This document shows positions 11,787 to 24,829 of a DNA stretch of 64,000 nt, one piece after another (positions within the stretch are counted from its first letter, which is position 1; each line of letters begins with the position of its first letter). Below the pieces are notes generated by a model. It saw only the letters and a list, made by a program, of their open reading frames with translations. It was not told the DNA's origin and ran no database searches. The translations under genes and the position numbers were made by a program. Source of the DNA: Canna indica (taxonomy: Eukaryota; Streptophyta; Magnoliopsida; Zingiberales; Cannaceae); contig CP136896.1 in the NCBI GenBank assembly GCA_034359265.1, positions 7,967,501 through 8,031,500 on the forward strand. Reading direction: 5' to 3'.

Positions 11787-14700
11787 CTAATAAGGCTCCA
11801 CCGGTGCCCTAAAGTTCACACCAGCATAAATTGCTGCGTCACCAAGTTCCTCTTCGATCCTAAGAAGCTGCATTCAACAAAATTATAGAATGCTTTAGAC
11901 TTGAGACAAATCCTAATCCGCTACAACATTTTATGAAGGCTCCAAAATAATGTTATGTTGAAAATATATTACTAACAATATTTCATCCCGTAGATCAGTA
12001 GAGCTCATTTCTAGTTTTACCAAATATCAATGAAATATCATATCTCTAATGCTTAAAGTAAAAAAGACACCATCAAACCTAGGAAAGTGTTAACACTTCA
12101 ACACAGTTAATTTTGCCAAAATTACGCAAGAGACTTGCCTGGTTATACTTGGCGAGGCGCTCTGATCGGCATGGAGCTCCGGTCTTGATCTGGCCCTGTT
12201 TTATAGTGGAAATTCAAACATACTGATTAGCAAGGTTATCTACTAAAAGCTAAATATTTGAAGCATTTGAAGACGGAAAATGTATAAAAACAAAAGAAAT
12301 AAAATAGGTAACACAAACTTACAGTTGCTAAGCCAACAGAGAGATCCGCAATGAATGTATCCTCAGTTTCACCACTGGCGTCAGAAAAACAAAGTAATTA
12401 CATTCCATACCTTATGTTACTTTGATTAAAGGATAAATTTGTGCATTGCATTCCATACCTTCTGTGGCTTGCCATCACACCCCAGCCAGCACGCTTAGAC
12501 ATTTTCACAGCTTCTATACTCTCAGTAACACTACCTATTTGGTTAACCTGTCCAATGTGAGGATTAACCTTATCAGCTGGAGTATTTTAAAACTATAGTT
12601 AATTTGTCCTAAAGACAATGCATTTGTACTACAAGTCCTCATGTGAAGGACATACCAGATAAAAAGGATAAGATCATATGCATATAATTCTGGTCAAGGA
12701 TAAGCAACTCGATATTACCTTCAAGAGAAGGGCATTGCAGGACTTTTCATTTATTGCTTTGGCAACCCTCTGAAACAGTTAAATCGTAATTCATGAGTAC
12801 AGATTTTGATCACAATATTTATATTTTAGAATTTCCAATTTGTCTGACTAATTGATAGTTACCGTGGGGTTTGTGACAAGAAGATCATCCCCTACAATCT
12901 GGACCTGCTGTCCAATCTCTTCAGTCATTTTGGCATAATGGGTCCAATCATCCTGATCAAATGGATCTTCAATTGATACAATGGGATATTCAGAAACAAA
13001 GGACTTGTAGACATCTTTCAAGCTATCGCCTGATATTTTTTGTGAGCCATCATTGTTCTGCAATGAAGAAAACCAGCTTTATTTATTTCACTAATGTGTG
13101 ATATAGGCTCAATGGTAATCTGGAAAGGTGTAATACTTGAAAATTAATTAAAGATGAAACAAAGTAACTAAATAATAGTCTGCCATAATAATTTGAAATC
13201 AGCAGAGTTCAGAAGAAAACTAGAAATAACCTCCTCTTTGAAGTTCAGATCATAGGTCTTATCACTGTCATTGTAAAATTCTGAAGCAGCAACATCCATC
13301 CCAATAACTACCTGGCAAACCACAGGGAAAGTAAACCAAGCCTTTAGGCAGACAGACATTTTGTGAAAACAAGACCAATATTTAATTATCAATAATTTAT
13401 ATTACCTTGCCAGTGTATCCAGCTTTCTCTATAGCTGTCTTCAGAAGTTCAAGGCCTTCTTTGTTTTCCTGTTAAGTTTCAGAAGATGAATATAAGTCCA
13501 GACTTTTGGGGAAGCCATCAAATTTCTGTTAGGTTAAAAAAAAGAGTCCTAGTGTAATGGACCATGATATCCAAGGGTTACTTAGATTCACAGCCTCCAA
13601 ATCTACACAAAAATTGTAGGGCTCAAAGCATTGTGAAGAGAGAAAATTGGAAAGCTAAACAAAGGCAAAATTAAATGTTGTGATTATTTGATGAGAACAG
13701 CATACATATGTGGATGTGGTTAAAGCACTACTTATGCCGTCCCATGTCATGGGATAAAGGCATGTTGTGCAAAAAATGTTAACATGCACTAGCAACACAA
13801 TGCACAGCATAATGAAGCATGATATGAGAGCATAACTATGACAATTATCAGCAGGCATTAGGAAGGGAAGGAAACTTAGTACTCGTCTAAAATAGTCTGT
13901 TGTAGTGTTATTTATCTGATCTCCTAATTTTCCTAAGAATAAATGGTTGTATAATCCAAGAGGTGCAAGTTGGCACATGAAATAATTAAGTTTTAAACTT
14001 CAACTAAAAACAAAAAACATATTAAAATCCAAACATCTAATTACGTCATGTATTTTAAGTTTATAATAATGTGAAGCTTGCTTTAATTAAACAATAGATA
14101 TGTAAAAATTTGAAGGTAACTACTTTATTCCCCTAGGTATAGGAATTCTAATGGAACAAAACATAGTAAAAATAATTAGATAAATTATTTTTTTTTAAAA
14201 TTACTTCTTTAGAATTTAGATCAGGATGTTAGGAGCCAAACCACCTTCATCGCCATAAACCTATCAATGAACCCCAACGATGCCTTAAATATAATAATCT
14301 CCACACTGAAAACAAACCCACCTGAATATTAGGAGCAAAACCACCTTCATCACCAACATTAGTAGCATCCTGCCCATATTTCTTCTTGATTACACCCTGC
14401 AGAACAGGAATACAATAAGTGATACAAGGAGAAAGATGGGGGAAATCCAAATATGCAACTCCACAAAATATTTACCTTCAAATTATGATAAACTTCCACT
14501 CCCATCTTCATGGCCTCTTTAAATGAGGATGCTCCAACAGGAAGGATCATAAACTCCTGAAGAAAAAAAAGTCAAATTAGCTATAACAAAAAGTAGACTA
14601 GTTACTTTTCCGTGGCAGATGGAACTGAAGCATTACCTGCATAGCAAGTTTGTTTCCAGCATGGGATCCACCATTGATGACATTAAATGCTGGTACAGGC

Positions 14701-16704
14701 AACACCAATGTTTTGTTTCCAGCAAGATTAGCAATGTGCTGCATAAAAGAATGTGATAGCAAATATTGAAAATCAGTTTGCCACGAAAGGTGAAACCAAT
14801 CGTTTGAGTCAAAGAGTCATCAAACCTGGTAAAGAGGTATTTTCTTCACACTAGCTCCAGCTTTGCACACAGCAAGAGAAACAGCCAATATAGCATTCGC
14901 TCCCAACTGTGATTATGAACCCAAAAGTGAAATCACTATATGCTTTTGGACTAATACTGTCTGTTTAACAGAATATCAGAATGAGCAATACACACAAATG
15001 ATTTACCTTCTGTTTGCACCAACCCCACTCATTAGAGGTTCCATCAAGCTGTTGGACCATGAAGTTATCAATTTCAACCTGCTCCGTTGAGTCCTGAAGG
15101 ACAAATAGAAAGTGTAAGTTTCCTAAAGAATTGACAAAGTTACCATAACCTTCATGACTCATCCTACTGTATCCATCAACATGTTTCATGCTAACGAAAA
15201 AAAGCATTATGTAGCACTCACCTTCCCAATAAGAGCAGGTCCTATGATAGCATTCACATTTGCTACAGCCTAAATCAACAAAAATAAAAAATATACAATG
15301 AATTTAGAAAAAAGTTAAATTAGAGCACATTTCAAAGCAGAATGGAATGGAAACAAGAATCTTTAAGTCCAGTATGAAGCAGGTCCAAGAAAGTCATTTA
15401 GCATGTAAACTATAACTGGTGACAGAAGTACTCAACCTTGAGAACACCCTTCCCGAGATAATCTGATCCCCCATCTCTAAGTTCTAGAGCTTCGTACACA
15501 CCTATACAACCAATAAGTGATAATTAAGTGTTAGTGCACAACAGATATTAACAATATCAATCAAATTAAGCATATAACAGTGTCTGCATGATCACCAAAT
15601 CCTTACTAGCTAACAGCTAGCGAAGAACCATCCTGATTAAAAACACTGCTTTAGTGTATCCACTTATTCACAACAAGTCATCCAACATCACTGGAAAAGG
15701 AATTTCTTCCATCCAAATAAACATTGGTGTATTAACTAACAGTGTTGAATAACCCTGTCACCACAACCACCAAATTCTTACTAGCCAACAGCTAGAGAAT
15801 AATCATGACGACTATATTAGATAGATCAGCTATTTGTATGTTATAGTTGAACGAATATGCCAATATGTGTGCATATGAACAGGCCATTAAGGAAACACAT
15901 AATTCAAAATTCCACAGCTATTTATATGTTTCAGGACACTTCTAGCTATAACATCTTTCTATTATGTAATGATGTACAAAATATACTCATAACAAATTGG
16001 CAGGCTTGCCTCTCTACTTTCCTAAAGAAGTAAAAGAATAAAAAGGTCTATTGAATTCGAATTACCAACCACAGTATTTACTAAAATGAGATGGCTAAAT
16101 CAGCGACAAAAATAGGATTATTGATGGCAACAATCATGATGTCCATTAAGCTCTGTGTGGAGCCATAACCAATATTGAACTTATATATGAAGACTATTCG
16201 AATAACAAGAGATTTTATGCCACACTACCTATGTTACACCAACAATATGGATCCTCCACTGACCAAGCAATTGAAGACTTCAAGTAAAACATGAGCAAAA
16301 TCAAGAACAAGATGAGAAGCATCCAACCCAAACAACATGGAAAGTGAAGAGCTCATGATTCTATACCTGTTGAGGCACCGCTGGGTACAGCAGCCCTGGA
16401 GAAGGTCCCATCAGAGAGGCAAACATCCACCTGATGCAAACCAAATGCATCATCAAGATACTCATTCGACATTAAATGAAAACAAAGTACCCCCGCAAAA
16501 AAAAATCATTAACCAAAAGAGATGAAAGCAAATGTGGAGGACCTAGGGCCTCCAGCACAAATTACCATATGGATCAATGTTGAACTTGCAAATAGCAGAT
16601 CTATCAAAAAAACAGTTCGCCTAGCCTGGAAGATTTACCTCGACAGTGGGATTGCCACGGCTATCGAAGATCTGACGAGCCTTGACGGAACTAATCGTCG
16701 CCAT
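11787..16704 (-). CDS. ENO: Cytosolic enolase (2-phospho-D-glycerate hydro-lyase), 17 exons
   Basis: Converts 2-phosphoglycerate to phosphoenolpyruvate in cytosolic glycolysis. Coding exons (high to low coordinate): 16704-16639, 16430-16367, 15501-15437, 15269-15222, 15093-15007, 14906-14826, 14738-14637, 14556-14476, 14396-14322, 13468-13406, 13311-13231, 13057-12863, 12769-12719, 12547-12459, 12374-12323, 12195-12139, 11867-11787. They join in frame to 1338 nt, 445 residues, the normal plant length. Visible active-site features: SGAST loop near 40, GGSHAGN near 165, the GDEGG motif with proton donor E215, metal ligands D250, E301 and D328 (GDDLLVTNP), base K353 at the exon 13 end, and SHRSGETED. 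The protein starts [20 protein letters not shown], with no transit peptide. The last intron uses a GC donor. Nothing suggests a pseudogene. Confidence 0.96.
12060..12138 (-). other. GC-AG intron donor in enolase intron 16
   Basis: The exon ending at 12139 is followed on the minus strand by GCAAGT, not GTAAGT, and the downstream acceptor CAG precedes 11867. The reading frame and conserved protein sequence ([13 protein letters not shown]) fix both sides, so this is a genuine GC-AG intron. GC donors with an otherwise consensus context are a known minor class in plants. Confidence 0.85.
14221..14256 (-). pseudogene. Partial duplicate of enolase exon 9 inside intron 9
   Basis: On the minus strand this piece reads like the end of enolase exon 9 (GDEGGFAPN plus flanks), differing at several bases from the true exon at 14322-14396, which lies about 65-175 bp away. 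It lacks the 5' part of the exon, and its 3' end has no obvious donor. It is most simply a relict of a local duplication. The true exon is required to keep the frame and the family sequence. Confidence 0.65.
15593..15810. repeat. Small direct repeat inside enolase intron 2
   Basis: A block containing CACCAAAT(C/T)CTTACTAGC (about 15593-15640) recurs near 15767-15810 with a few changes. Both lie in the 0.86-kb second intron and look like a local duplication. Confidence 0.5.
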
Positions 16705-16799
16705 CTATCTCACCGATCTCTCACTCGAACTTGACACTAGGAACTAGAAAGCAATGGCTTGGGCAACACGGAGTTGCTCGAAGCCCACTGTCAAAGCCC

Positions 16800-16806
16800 T
16801 TTTATA
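16800..16806 (-). promoter_or_regulatory. Probable TATA box of enolase
   Basis: On the minus strand the sequence is CCGCCCTATAAAAGGGCTTT, an excellent TATA context about 95 bp upstream of the ATG at 16704. It predicts a transcription start near 16770 and a 5' UTR of about 65 nt. Confidence 0.7.
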
Positions 16807-17099
16807 GGGCGGAGAAAGCCCCATGAGTCGAAAACCAATCGCGGCCGTCGGGTTCCAAGTCGTGGGAACGAGAAGTATTTGATGGTTTTTAATTTTTCGG
16901 TGTATCCCTTTCTTGGTCGTCACGAGAAAAAGAGCATTGCTTTTCCTACCTTTGAAAAGCTACCGAGTCGTGTACCTTCTTTTTGGATGGATAACACGTG
17001 GGTCCCATCTAAACCTTCCAGTCAAACATCTGGCTAAAATATAGTGTAATGAAAAATCTTTTCCTCATCGACGAAAGGGTCTCACGAGATAAGTTGGGT

Positions 17100-17345
17100 T
17101 AAATAAGTGATTGATTACCCGTCTCACTTTCTTCACTCAGCGGTAAAACTTCGGTGCAGTCGCCGCTGAACCGAAGCCCATACTGCCCAATCACGGGGCA
17201 GCGTGGACTGGGAACCACTCTAATGCACGGGTCACCTGCCAAAACTCAGGAGGAGACCAGCCTATGTTGCCTCGTGATTGAGGCAGCACGGATTTGAGTG
17301 CAGCCGCGGCTGCACTTAAATTTTTTTCGAGCAGTGTGGGCCCGT
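17100..17345. repeat. GC-richer inverted-repeat patch upstream of enolase
   Basis: Contains paired words such as AATCACGGGGCAGC against GTTGCCTCGTGATT, and the palindrome TGCAGCCGCGGCTGCA. It stands out from the AT-rich surroundings and may be a small MITE remnant. No flanking duplication was assigned. Confidence 0.4.
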
Positions 17346-17614
17346 TGACTGGGGTCTAAGTTTTCTCCGATTATTACTAGCTTCGGCTAGAAAATGAATC
17401 GATGATCTCAGAGCACCCAGCATAATATATGTTTCGATATTACACTGTTACATGGATGCATAACATTAATTAGTGGATGTTGAAGAGGATGTCATTTGCT
17501 GTATAATTTAAAGGTTGTAGGTCAAAAAGTTTAATGGAAAAAATGAAGAAAAAGGAGTACATGGATTGCACTCTGTCTAATTTGCTTAGCTTTATAATAT
17601 CACTATTTTAGATA

Positions 17615-18887
17615 GGGAAAATTATATTTTTGATCCTCACAATTTGCTCGAATTTTAATTTTAATCCTTATAATTTTAAAATTTTAATTTTAGTTCTTAT
17701 ACTTTATTTTCGTTTATGATTTGATCCCTACCATCACATGAGACTTAAACGGAGCTGACGTGGATAACAGATGCTGATTGAACATTGCTGACGTGGATCT
17801 GCGGGGACCAATTTTGTAAACTATGAGGACTAAAATTAAAATTCAAGTAAACTATAGGGATCAAAATTATTATATTTCTTAAAAAATATATAAAAAATCA
17901 CAATATATTTTTAAATTTATTTATAAATAATTATAATATTTAAAAAATATTAAAATTAAGCACACTACGATAATTTATGTTAATTTGGGTGGATTTAAAT
18001 CGACGTCGTCATTAGGCGTCAGTTTTTATCCGTTAATTACTCTAATTTAGCGTGAATTCCGCAATAGTTGCAGAATTTGAAAACTTGTTCTCCCGATCTG
18101 CTCATCTATTTACTGATCACCTCTTCATTTCAATTTTAATCCTAAATTTGGCGCATTCAAAGCGGTTTAAAATATATTTCGAATGTCAAAAGTATTAATT
18201 TTCACTATAATAAATATCGATTTTCTATGCATTTGTTGTAGTGACAACACCATAATATAAGATTATTGCTACGATTTCGTGGGCATTGTTAAGGAATATT
18301 CATGAAAAATCGATATTTATTATAGTGAAAATCAATATTTTTTGACGTTCGAAATTTAATTTAAACCGGTTTGAATGTGCTAAACTTATGATCAAAATAG
18401 AGGTGTGGATGTGATCGGTGAAGAGATGAGCAGATCGGGAGAGCAAATTTTTGAATTATACAACCACTGTGGAATTCATGCCTAATGACGGTGTAAGTTT
18501 AAATCCACCCAAATTAACGTAAATTACTGTAGTATGCTTAATTTTAATATTTTAAAATATTATAATTATTTATAAATAAATTTAAAAATATATTGTGATT
18601 TTTTATATTTTTTTATAAAAAAAATAATTTTGGTCCCTATAGTTTACTTGAATTTTGGTTTTAGTCCTCATAGTTTACAAAATTTGGATTTTAGTCCCTA
18701 TAATTTAGAAAGTTGATCCCAGTAGATCCACGTTAGCAATGTTCAATCAGCATTTATTATCCACGCCAGCTCCGTTTAGGCATCATGTGACGGTAGGAAC
18801 TAAATCCTAAACGAAAATAAAACGTGGGGGGACTAAGATTAAAATTAAAATTCGAATAAATTGTAGAATCAAAAGTATAATTTTTCC
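17615..18887. mobile_element. Foldback element E (full-length palindrome)
   Basis: Left end GGGAAAATTATATTTTTGAT and the reverse complement of the right end match, and the inverted arms continue almost to the centre near 18265, so the 1.27-kb element is nearly one large hairpin. The flanks TTTTAGATA (17606-17614) and TTTTACATA (18888-18896) match at eight of nine positions. Inner arm sequence shared with the elements at 19922 and 45885 includes GTCGTCATTAGGCGTCAG. No coding frame. Mutator-type non-autonomous element. Confidence 0.85.
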
Positions 18888-18896
18888 TTTTACATA

Positions 18897-19912
18897 TTTG
18901 ATTTTTTTTCTAGTTTATTTAACACTATCCTCAGCATTGAGAACACAAGGTGTTTGCATTTTAGCCTATGTGAAGTTAATATAATTCATGGTTAAAAAAA
19001 AAGAGGCTAATATAATTCAGAAGAGGAATCCAAACCTAAAAAGTCCATAGATTATTATAGCTATTGTTGACTCTGCCTTGTTTATTTTATAATTTATAGT
19101 TAGGGAATTACTACTTTTCTTCTTCTAAATTATCATGCATTAAATGCCGGCAACTGGCATGCAAATGACCGTAAGAATTAAGAAATGTATGATAAGACTG
19201 ATTTGAATTAATAGATACCATCATCTCGCATGCTTTGCCAGCAACTTGGTGTTTTTATTATATTGATTAATGATTTGGTATATTTGAGTTTATATAATAA
19301 CTTCTTTTGGCGCTGCTTTATTTTTTTTATACATAAAGCGTGGCAAAGTTGATTTTTTAGTAAAATATATTTTGTTTTCCAGGAAAGGTGTTTAGATGAT
19401 TGGCTCTTTTCCTTTTCTATAATCTCATGTGTATAAATAATTAAATTTTAACTTTTTGACTTAAAGTTAATTCCACATATATTTCCATTAAAAATTAAAA
19501 ATTATTTAAATTACTTTATGACACATTAGATTTAATCACTTATATAACCACCACTAAAGCAAAGAATAAGCCTTTAGTTAAAGTCGAATGAAACTTTATG
19601 CAATCGGTTTTATGCGTATGTTTAGCGCAATATCTTAACAGGGAACAACAAAATATTATTATTGATATTAAGAAATCGAGTCTTGAAGATTTTACATAAT
19701 CATGATTTTTCATCACTCTTTTGATTATTTTTCTACGTGGAACTAAACATATAAGTCGAGTTTTCACTTGAATAATTAATTTAGAAATTTATAATAAACT
19801 GAATGTTTAGAAGCTTAACCATATGCAAGTTCAAATCCAACCAAAATCGATACGTGAAGCACAATTGGTTGAGGTTAGATTATTCCAACATTTTTTCCAC
19901 GATAAGTGAGTA
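18897..19912. other. Intergenic sequence between two foldback elements
   Basis: AT-rich, with no coding frame or RNA gene that I can support. Confidence 0.5.
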
Positions 19913-19921
19913 TTGTTTTTA

Positions 19922-21055
19922 GGAAAAATCTTACAATTTACTCCATTTTCGCTTTTCGTCTTGCAGTTTTAAAATTTTAATTTTAATCCTCATAATTTAT
20001 TTTCGTCTACGATTTGATCTTTACCATCACATAAGATCTAAACGAAGCTGACGTGGATAACCGATGTTGTCTAGACATTGCTGACGTGGAGCCTGCAAGG
20101 ATCAATTTTGTAAACTACGGGGACTAAAACCAAAATTCAAATAAATTACAGGGATCAAAATTATAATTTTACTTCAAAAATATAAAAAAATCACATGATA
20201 TTTTTTTAAATTATTTATAAATAATTATAATATTTAAAAATATTAAAATTGAGCACATTATAATAATTTATGTTAATTTGGATGAATTTAAATCGACGTC
20301 GTCATTAGGCGTCAGTTTTTATCCGTTAATTATCCTGATTTAGGGTGAATTCTATAGTGGCTGTAAAATTCAAAACATGTTCTCTTGATATATTCATCTA
20401 TTCACTGATCACTTCAATTTTGATCCTAAATTTGGCGCATTCAAAACGGTTTAATTTAGATTTCGAACGTCAAAAGTATCGATTTTCACTTTAATAAACG
20501 TCGATTTTTCATGCATTTGTTGTATTGACAACACACACCATAATATAATATTATTGCTACGATTTCTTAGGCATTATTAAAGGATATTCAAATATTAATT
20601 AGTTTGCACCCAAATTACTGTAAATTATCACGCCTAATGACAACGTTGGTTTAAATTCATCCAAATAAACGTAAATTACTGTAGTGTGCTCAATTTTAAT
20701 ATTTTAAATATTTTAATTATTTATAAATAATTAAAAAATATATGTTTTTTATATTTTTAAGCAAAATAATAATTTTGGTCCCTATAGTTTACTTGAATTT
20801 TAGTTTTAATTATCATAGTTTGTAAAATTTTGATTTTAGTCCTTATAGTTTACAAAGTTAGTTCTTACAGGCTCCATATCAATAATGTCCAATCAGCATC
20901 TATTATCCACATCATCTCCATTTAGACCTCATGTGACGGCAGAGACCAAATCCTAAACAGAAATAAAGTGTGAGAACTAAAATCAAAATTTAAAAACTAT
21001 AGAGACCAAAACCAAAATTAGAATAAACTGTAGGGACTAAAAGTATGATTTTTCC
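19922..21055. mobile_element. Foldback element F, sister of element E
   Basis: Same terminal and inner sequences as the element at 17615 (terminus GGAAAAATC, inner CGACGTCGTCATTAGGCGTC). It is palindromic over most of its 1.13 kb. The flanks TTGTTTTTA (19913-19921) and TTATTTTTA (21056-21064) match at eight of nine. It lies about 1 kb from its sister in the same general arrangement. Confidence 0.83.
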
Positions 21056-21064
21056 TTATTTTTA

Positions 21065-23100
21065 AATGAAAATGCATACATATAGTTAGTATGGACTTAT
21101 ATCTACCCTTCGAAAAAATAAAATAAGACAAGGGTATGGATCCATGCAAAAGAAAACTTTTATACCTCTTCAATTATAAGTTACTTTACACTTAAACAAA
21201 AAAACATTCACAAATATACATCATAGTCTCGAAACTAAAATAAAATATCTAGCCTGATGTTTGAAAGCGAACCTCGATATCTAGTAAAATAAGAACGTTA
21301 AAAAGGAAACGACTTAGATACATAAAAGTCCTGCATAAGAGGGTCCCTTACCCTAGCTATACCCCCAAGATGTGATGTGCAAAGTGGCCCCCTCTTGACA
21401 AATAACATTCTAGGGGTTCTATTTGCCCGCTAAAGTCGCCTTACATGATTAAGCCCCCCATTCGACTGACGCCCTTCAACCCTCCGCTACAAAGGTGACA
21501 CCGACACAGACAACACGGAGGCACCATCAAGAAAATACAGGTTGAGTCATCAACCCTCAACCAATGTGCTTAGCTCGATCAATACCCCTTATCGACTCGA
21601 TAAAGATAAAAATTCGCCGAGTTCAAAGAATGTGTCATGTAAAAAGGCTCTCCTGCATTACAATACCACCCTTTGACACTCTTATACAAAAAGGACGTAG
21701 AAGAAACAGAGGCGGCACCAATGGTACTAATTGAACTCCAAACTCCCGACCAATATGCCTAGACTGTCGGGTACTCGACAAATACAATAAAGGAGCAATA
21801 ATCAAAGCATCAAACCCTAATGACTAGATCCAAAATGATATCTGATCATGATCAAGCAAAAAATCCAGGCGCTCGACAATCGCAGCGAAGTGTAACATTT
21901 TGTATATTTCTTTTACTTAATCACACAAATATTATGCATATATGTGTTTGCTCTTTTCGACAAATTAAGAATAAATGAGCAAACCATCGTTAGGAAAAAA
22001 AAAATATGTTGGTCCAAAAGCGATTGACAAGTCTACTGAATGAATTCCACCAATCAATGGGCACAATATTGTTAGAGAATATCAATTAGCACAAATCTAC
22101 CAATGAATCGATGATGGACAAATCCTACAAAACGGGGAATACAACCTTGTTAGAAAATACTAATCAGTTGAAATTGATTCGATAATGAGCGATACTATGA
22201 ACCTAGGAATACAACCTCGTTAAAAATACCAGTCTACCCAAAACTAACTCGATTACGAACGATTCTACGAATCAATGAACACAACCTTATTAAAAAATAC
22301 TAGTCAGCCCAAAATCGATTGACAAATAAACGACAAAAAAATTTCTAAGAATCGAGCAACTCATTCTCATCAACCCAAAATCGGCCAACGATCTGATGGC
22401 AAACAAGGTCTATAAACCAATCAGACCAAACACAACCAACAAAGTTCAAAGCAAAAATATATCACAGAACTAGGGGTAGTCAGCCAAAGCCCAATCTTGC
22501 TGAAATTAATTTAGATCGATCAAAAGCCACCTAATGATCAACAAGATAATTCGACGACAAAAAGAATAACAAGTCGCTAAACGCCCATTGGCTTGGCCAA
22601 CCCGACCAAACGAATCTAAGGGCAACCCTGAAAAGAATGTCAGTTGGCTTGAAGCAAATCGAAAAGCAACCTGTTGTCAAGGCAAACCCCTCACGCAAAA
22701 TAGTTGGTCGAACAACAATCGGGTGGCTAACCATACTCGCATGTCGAGAGATGAAAGCATTGCAATGGTACAAGCTCATACAAGCCTGATTAATCGTCTA
22801 AAATGCACTCCCTCCCGATCGAAGGGGTTGCACCCATTTGAAGTTGTCGGTCGATTGAAGCCCATCAAAGTCAAGTTAGACACTTATTCTTGTAAGGCAG
22901 TGAGCGGCCCATGCTAAGGCCACGTAGGTCGACTGGGATGTGCACCCCACAAAGCAAAGGTGACAATGGGCCCGTGCCAAGCACGACCCAGATTCCTAAA
23001 GGAGTAGCCTAGCTTGACACGCGGGCGGACTTGGGCCAGTCCAGCGTTGCGCTAGTACCGGCCTCTCGACCTTGTTAAGCTCAACACGCGTGCATGTCGT
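21065..23100. other. Unassigned sequence, possibly decayed retroelement
   Basis: More even base composition than its flanks, with many CGA/TCG words and several broken frames on both strands (the longest is 22588-22917). I recognise no protein family. The composition suggests an old LTR retrotransposon non-coding part, but no termini were found. The 22920-23110 segment is GC-rich, with GGGCC/GGCCC and AGCACG words. Confidence 0.35.
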
Positions 23101-23149
23101 GCTCGGCTCAGCACGCTCAAAAGAAAAAGACCTTTCATCGATTTTAATC

Positions 23150-23690
23150 ACAGAACCAAAATTGGAAGCAATACATGAAATAAAATTCAGGTCCTAAAAT
23201 TCCAGAGGGAGGCCTTGAAGACGAATCCAAATCGGTGTAGTAGTAAATAACTTATCCCAAGTGTGAAACAATGACTTCCAATGAATGAGACAAAGAACGT
23301 CTCCCCAGGAATTCCACGGTCCGCATGTGAGAATAAATTTACCAGAATTGATGGAATCAAAATGGAAAACCAACAAACCTACATCAAGATCCCAAATCGA
23401 CTAAAGGCCATGAATATACCACAAACGAAAAGCCCACTCACGAATCAGATCTAAGGGAGGGGGCTTACCTAGAAATTTTTCGATGAGACTTCTTTCCCAA
23501 GACTGCCTCCAGGTGTGGGTATATTCCAGCTGAAACAAACGCGATCAGAAGTCATCGACTGTATTTTAGTGAGGGTAGCAACCGAAGCCATATTATGCAA
23601 ATTAGGATTCGTGCTTTGAAAGATATGAGCCCAAGAAAGGGGGCTCTCAAGATTGTTCCGGTGAGGCAACATCCTTCATAGCAGAAGAAT
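23150..23690 (-). pseudogene. Decayed LINE ORF1 (DUF4283-type) fragment
   Basis: Minus-strand translation gives, in order, a stretch containing KFLGKPPPLDLI then WYIHGL (about 23485-23400, frame broken), then a 60-residue piece ending FTTTPIWIRLQGLPLEF (23376-23194). The GPW...W followed by PIWIRLQGLPLEF pattern is the hallmark of the DUF4283 domain of plant L1-type LINE ORF1 proteins. The frame is broken by stops, and no endonuclease or reverse transcriptase follows, so this is a dead fragment. Confidence 0.75.
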
Positions 23691-24231
23691 CTACTCGCGG
23701 AGGAGGGGAAATAGAGGAAGGGGGCTTCAATCCATCATGCAGAAGAGGAGGAGGGGGAGAGGGAGGAGGAAGGGGGCGAGAGTGGCAGCATCGCGAACGA
23801 AAGGTCCATATGTATATAGAGATGGTGTATTTGAGATATGTAATAATGTAATTTGCAGGAACATCTTCAGCTGGTGCATGTGTATTAGTTGCAGGAGTGT
23901 AAGCTCGTTGGGCTTATGCCCACCACTTCACCTACTGGGGTTAGATTATTAGTATATTTTATAAAATTATATGTTTTTACTAATATATAATCGATTATAA
24001 TTGATTATATATAAATATTATATTAATAATATGTTTTGTATTATATACTTTATTAATATATATACAATTGGTTTCAATTACCAATTATCGCGAGAAGATA
24101 ACTGAATCATAAAATTATTACTTATAATCAAGTTTTATATTTTGTTGTTCAATTAATTAGTTAACCGATCCAAATTATAGGTGAACTCTTATTTTTGAAA
24201 GTCTCATGATGAATTTGTAATATATTTTCTT

Positions 24232-24488
24232 GGCTTAATTATGTTTTTGATCTTTTAAAATATTATATTCTTTTGTTTGATTTACTCTTTTTTAAAAATT
24301 TTCGTTTAGTCTCTCAAAAATTAATTTTATTTTTATTTGGTTTATCCGTTAATTTTTTGTTAATTTTTGCTATTAATTGTCAATATGACAACGATGACAT
24401 GAATTAAAAAAAGGACTAAACTAAAAAAATATATTTTAGATCAAACGAAAAAAAATAATATTTTGATAATCAAAAATATAATTAAGCT
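24232..24488. mobile_element. Short foldback element with perfect 9-bp duplication
   Basis: GGCTTAATTATGTTTTTGAT at the left faces ATCAAAAATATAATTAAGCT at the right. TATTTTCTT is duplicated exactly at 24223-24231 and 24489-24497. At 257 bp it is the shortest member of the family also seen at 769-1250 (shared CGTTTAGTC and TTGTCAATATGACAA phrases). It lies about 340 bp upstream of the ClpR2 start codon. Confidence 0.83.
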
Positions 24489-24829
24489 TATTTTCTTTTA
24501 CCCAAGATTTTTTGTCGGGTCTGTTTTTTTCTCAATTACAGCACGAGAATAATGACGAAATCCTTTAAGATGGAATTCGATTCAGGGCTTCAGGCGTTGG
24601 TTAGAAAATTGACGGTTACGATGTGTGAGTAGAAGGATCAAGGATGGGTGTGAATAAATTGTAAGATCTCTGAATACACTAAAGTTGGAGAGGATCCGAT
24701 CTCAACGCATAATAAGTTAATAACCCTGTTTCTAATACTCAATCCACTATTCCACTGCTTTATCGTCCCTTTTTCGCTCCACTCGCTCGCGTCGAAACCC
24801 TTCTTCCAGAGGGGCTGAAAGAGTGCATT

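Noticed and set aside
21300..22500. Possible LTR retrotransposon body
   Set aside because: No termini, primer site or protein motifs could be found, so I left it unassigned.
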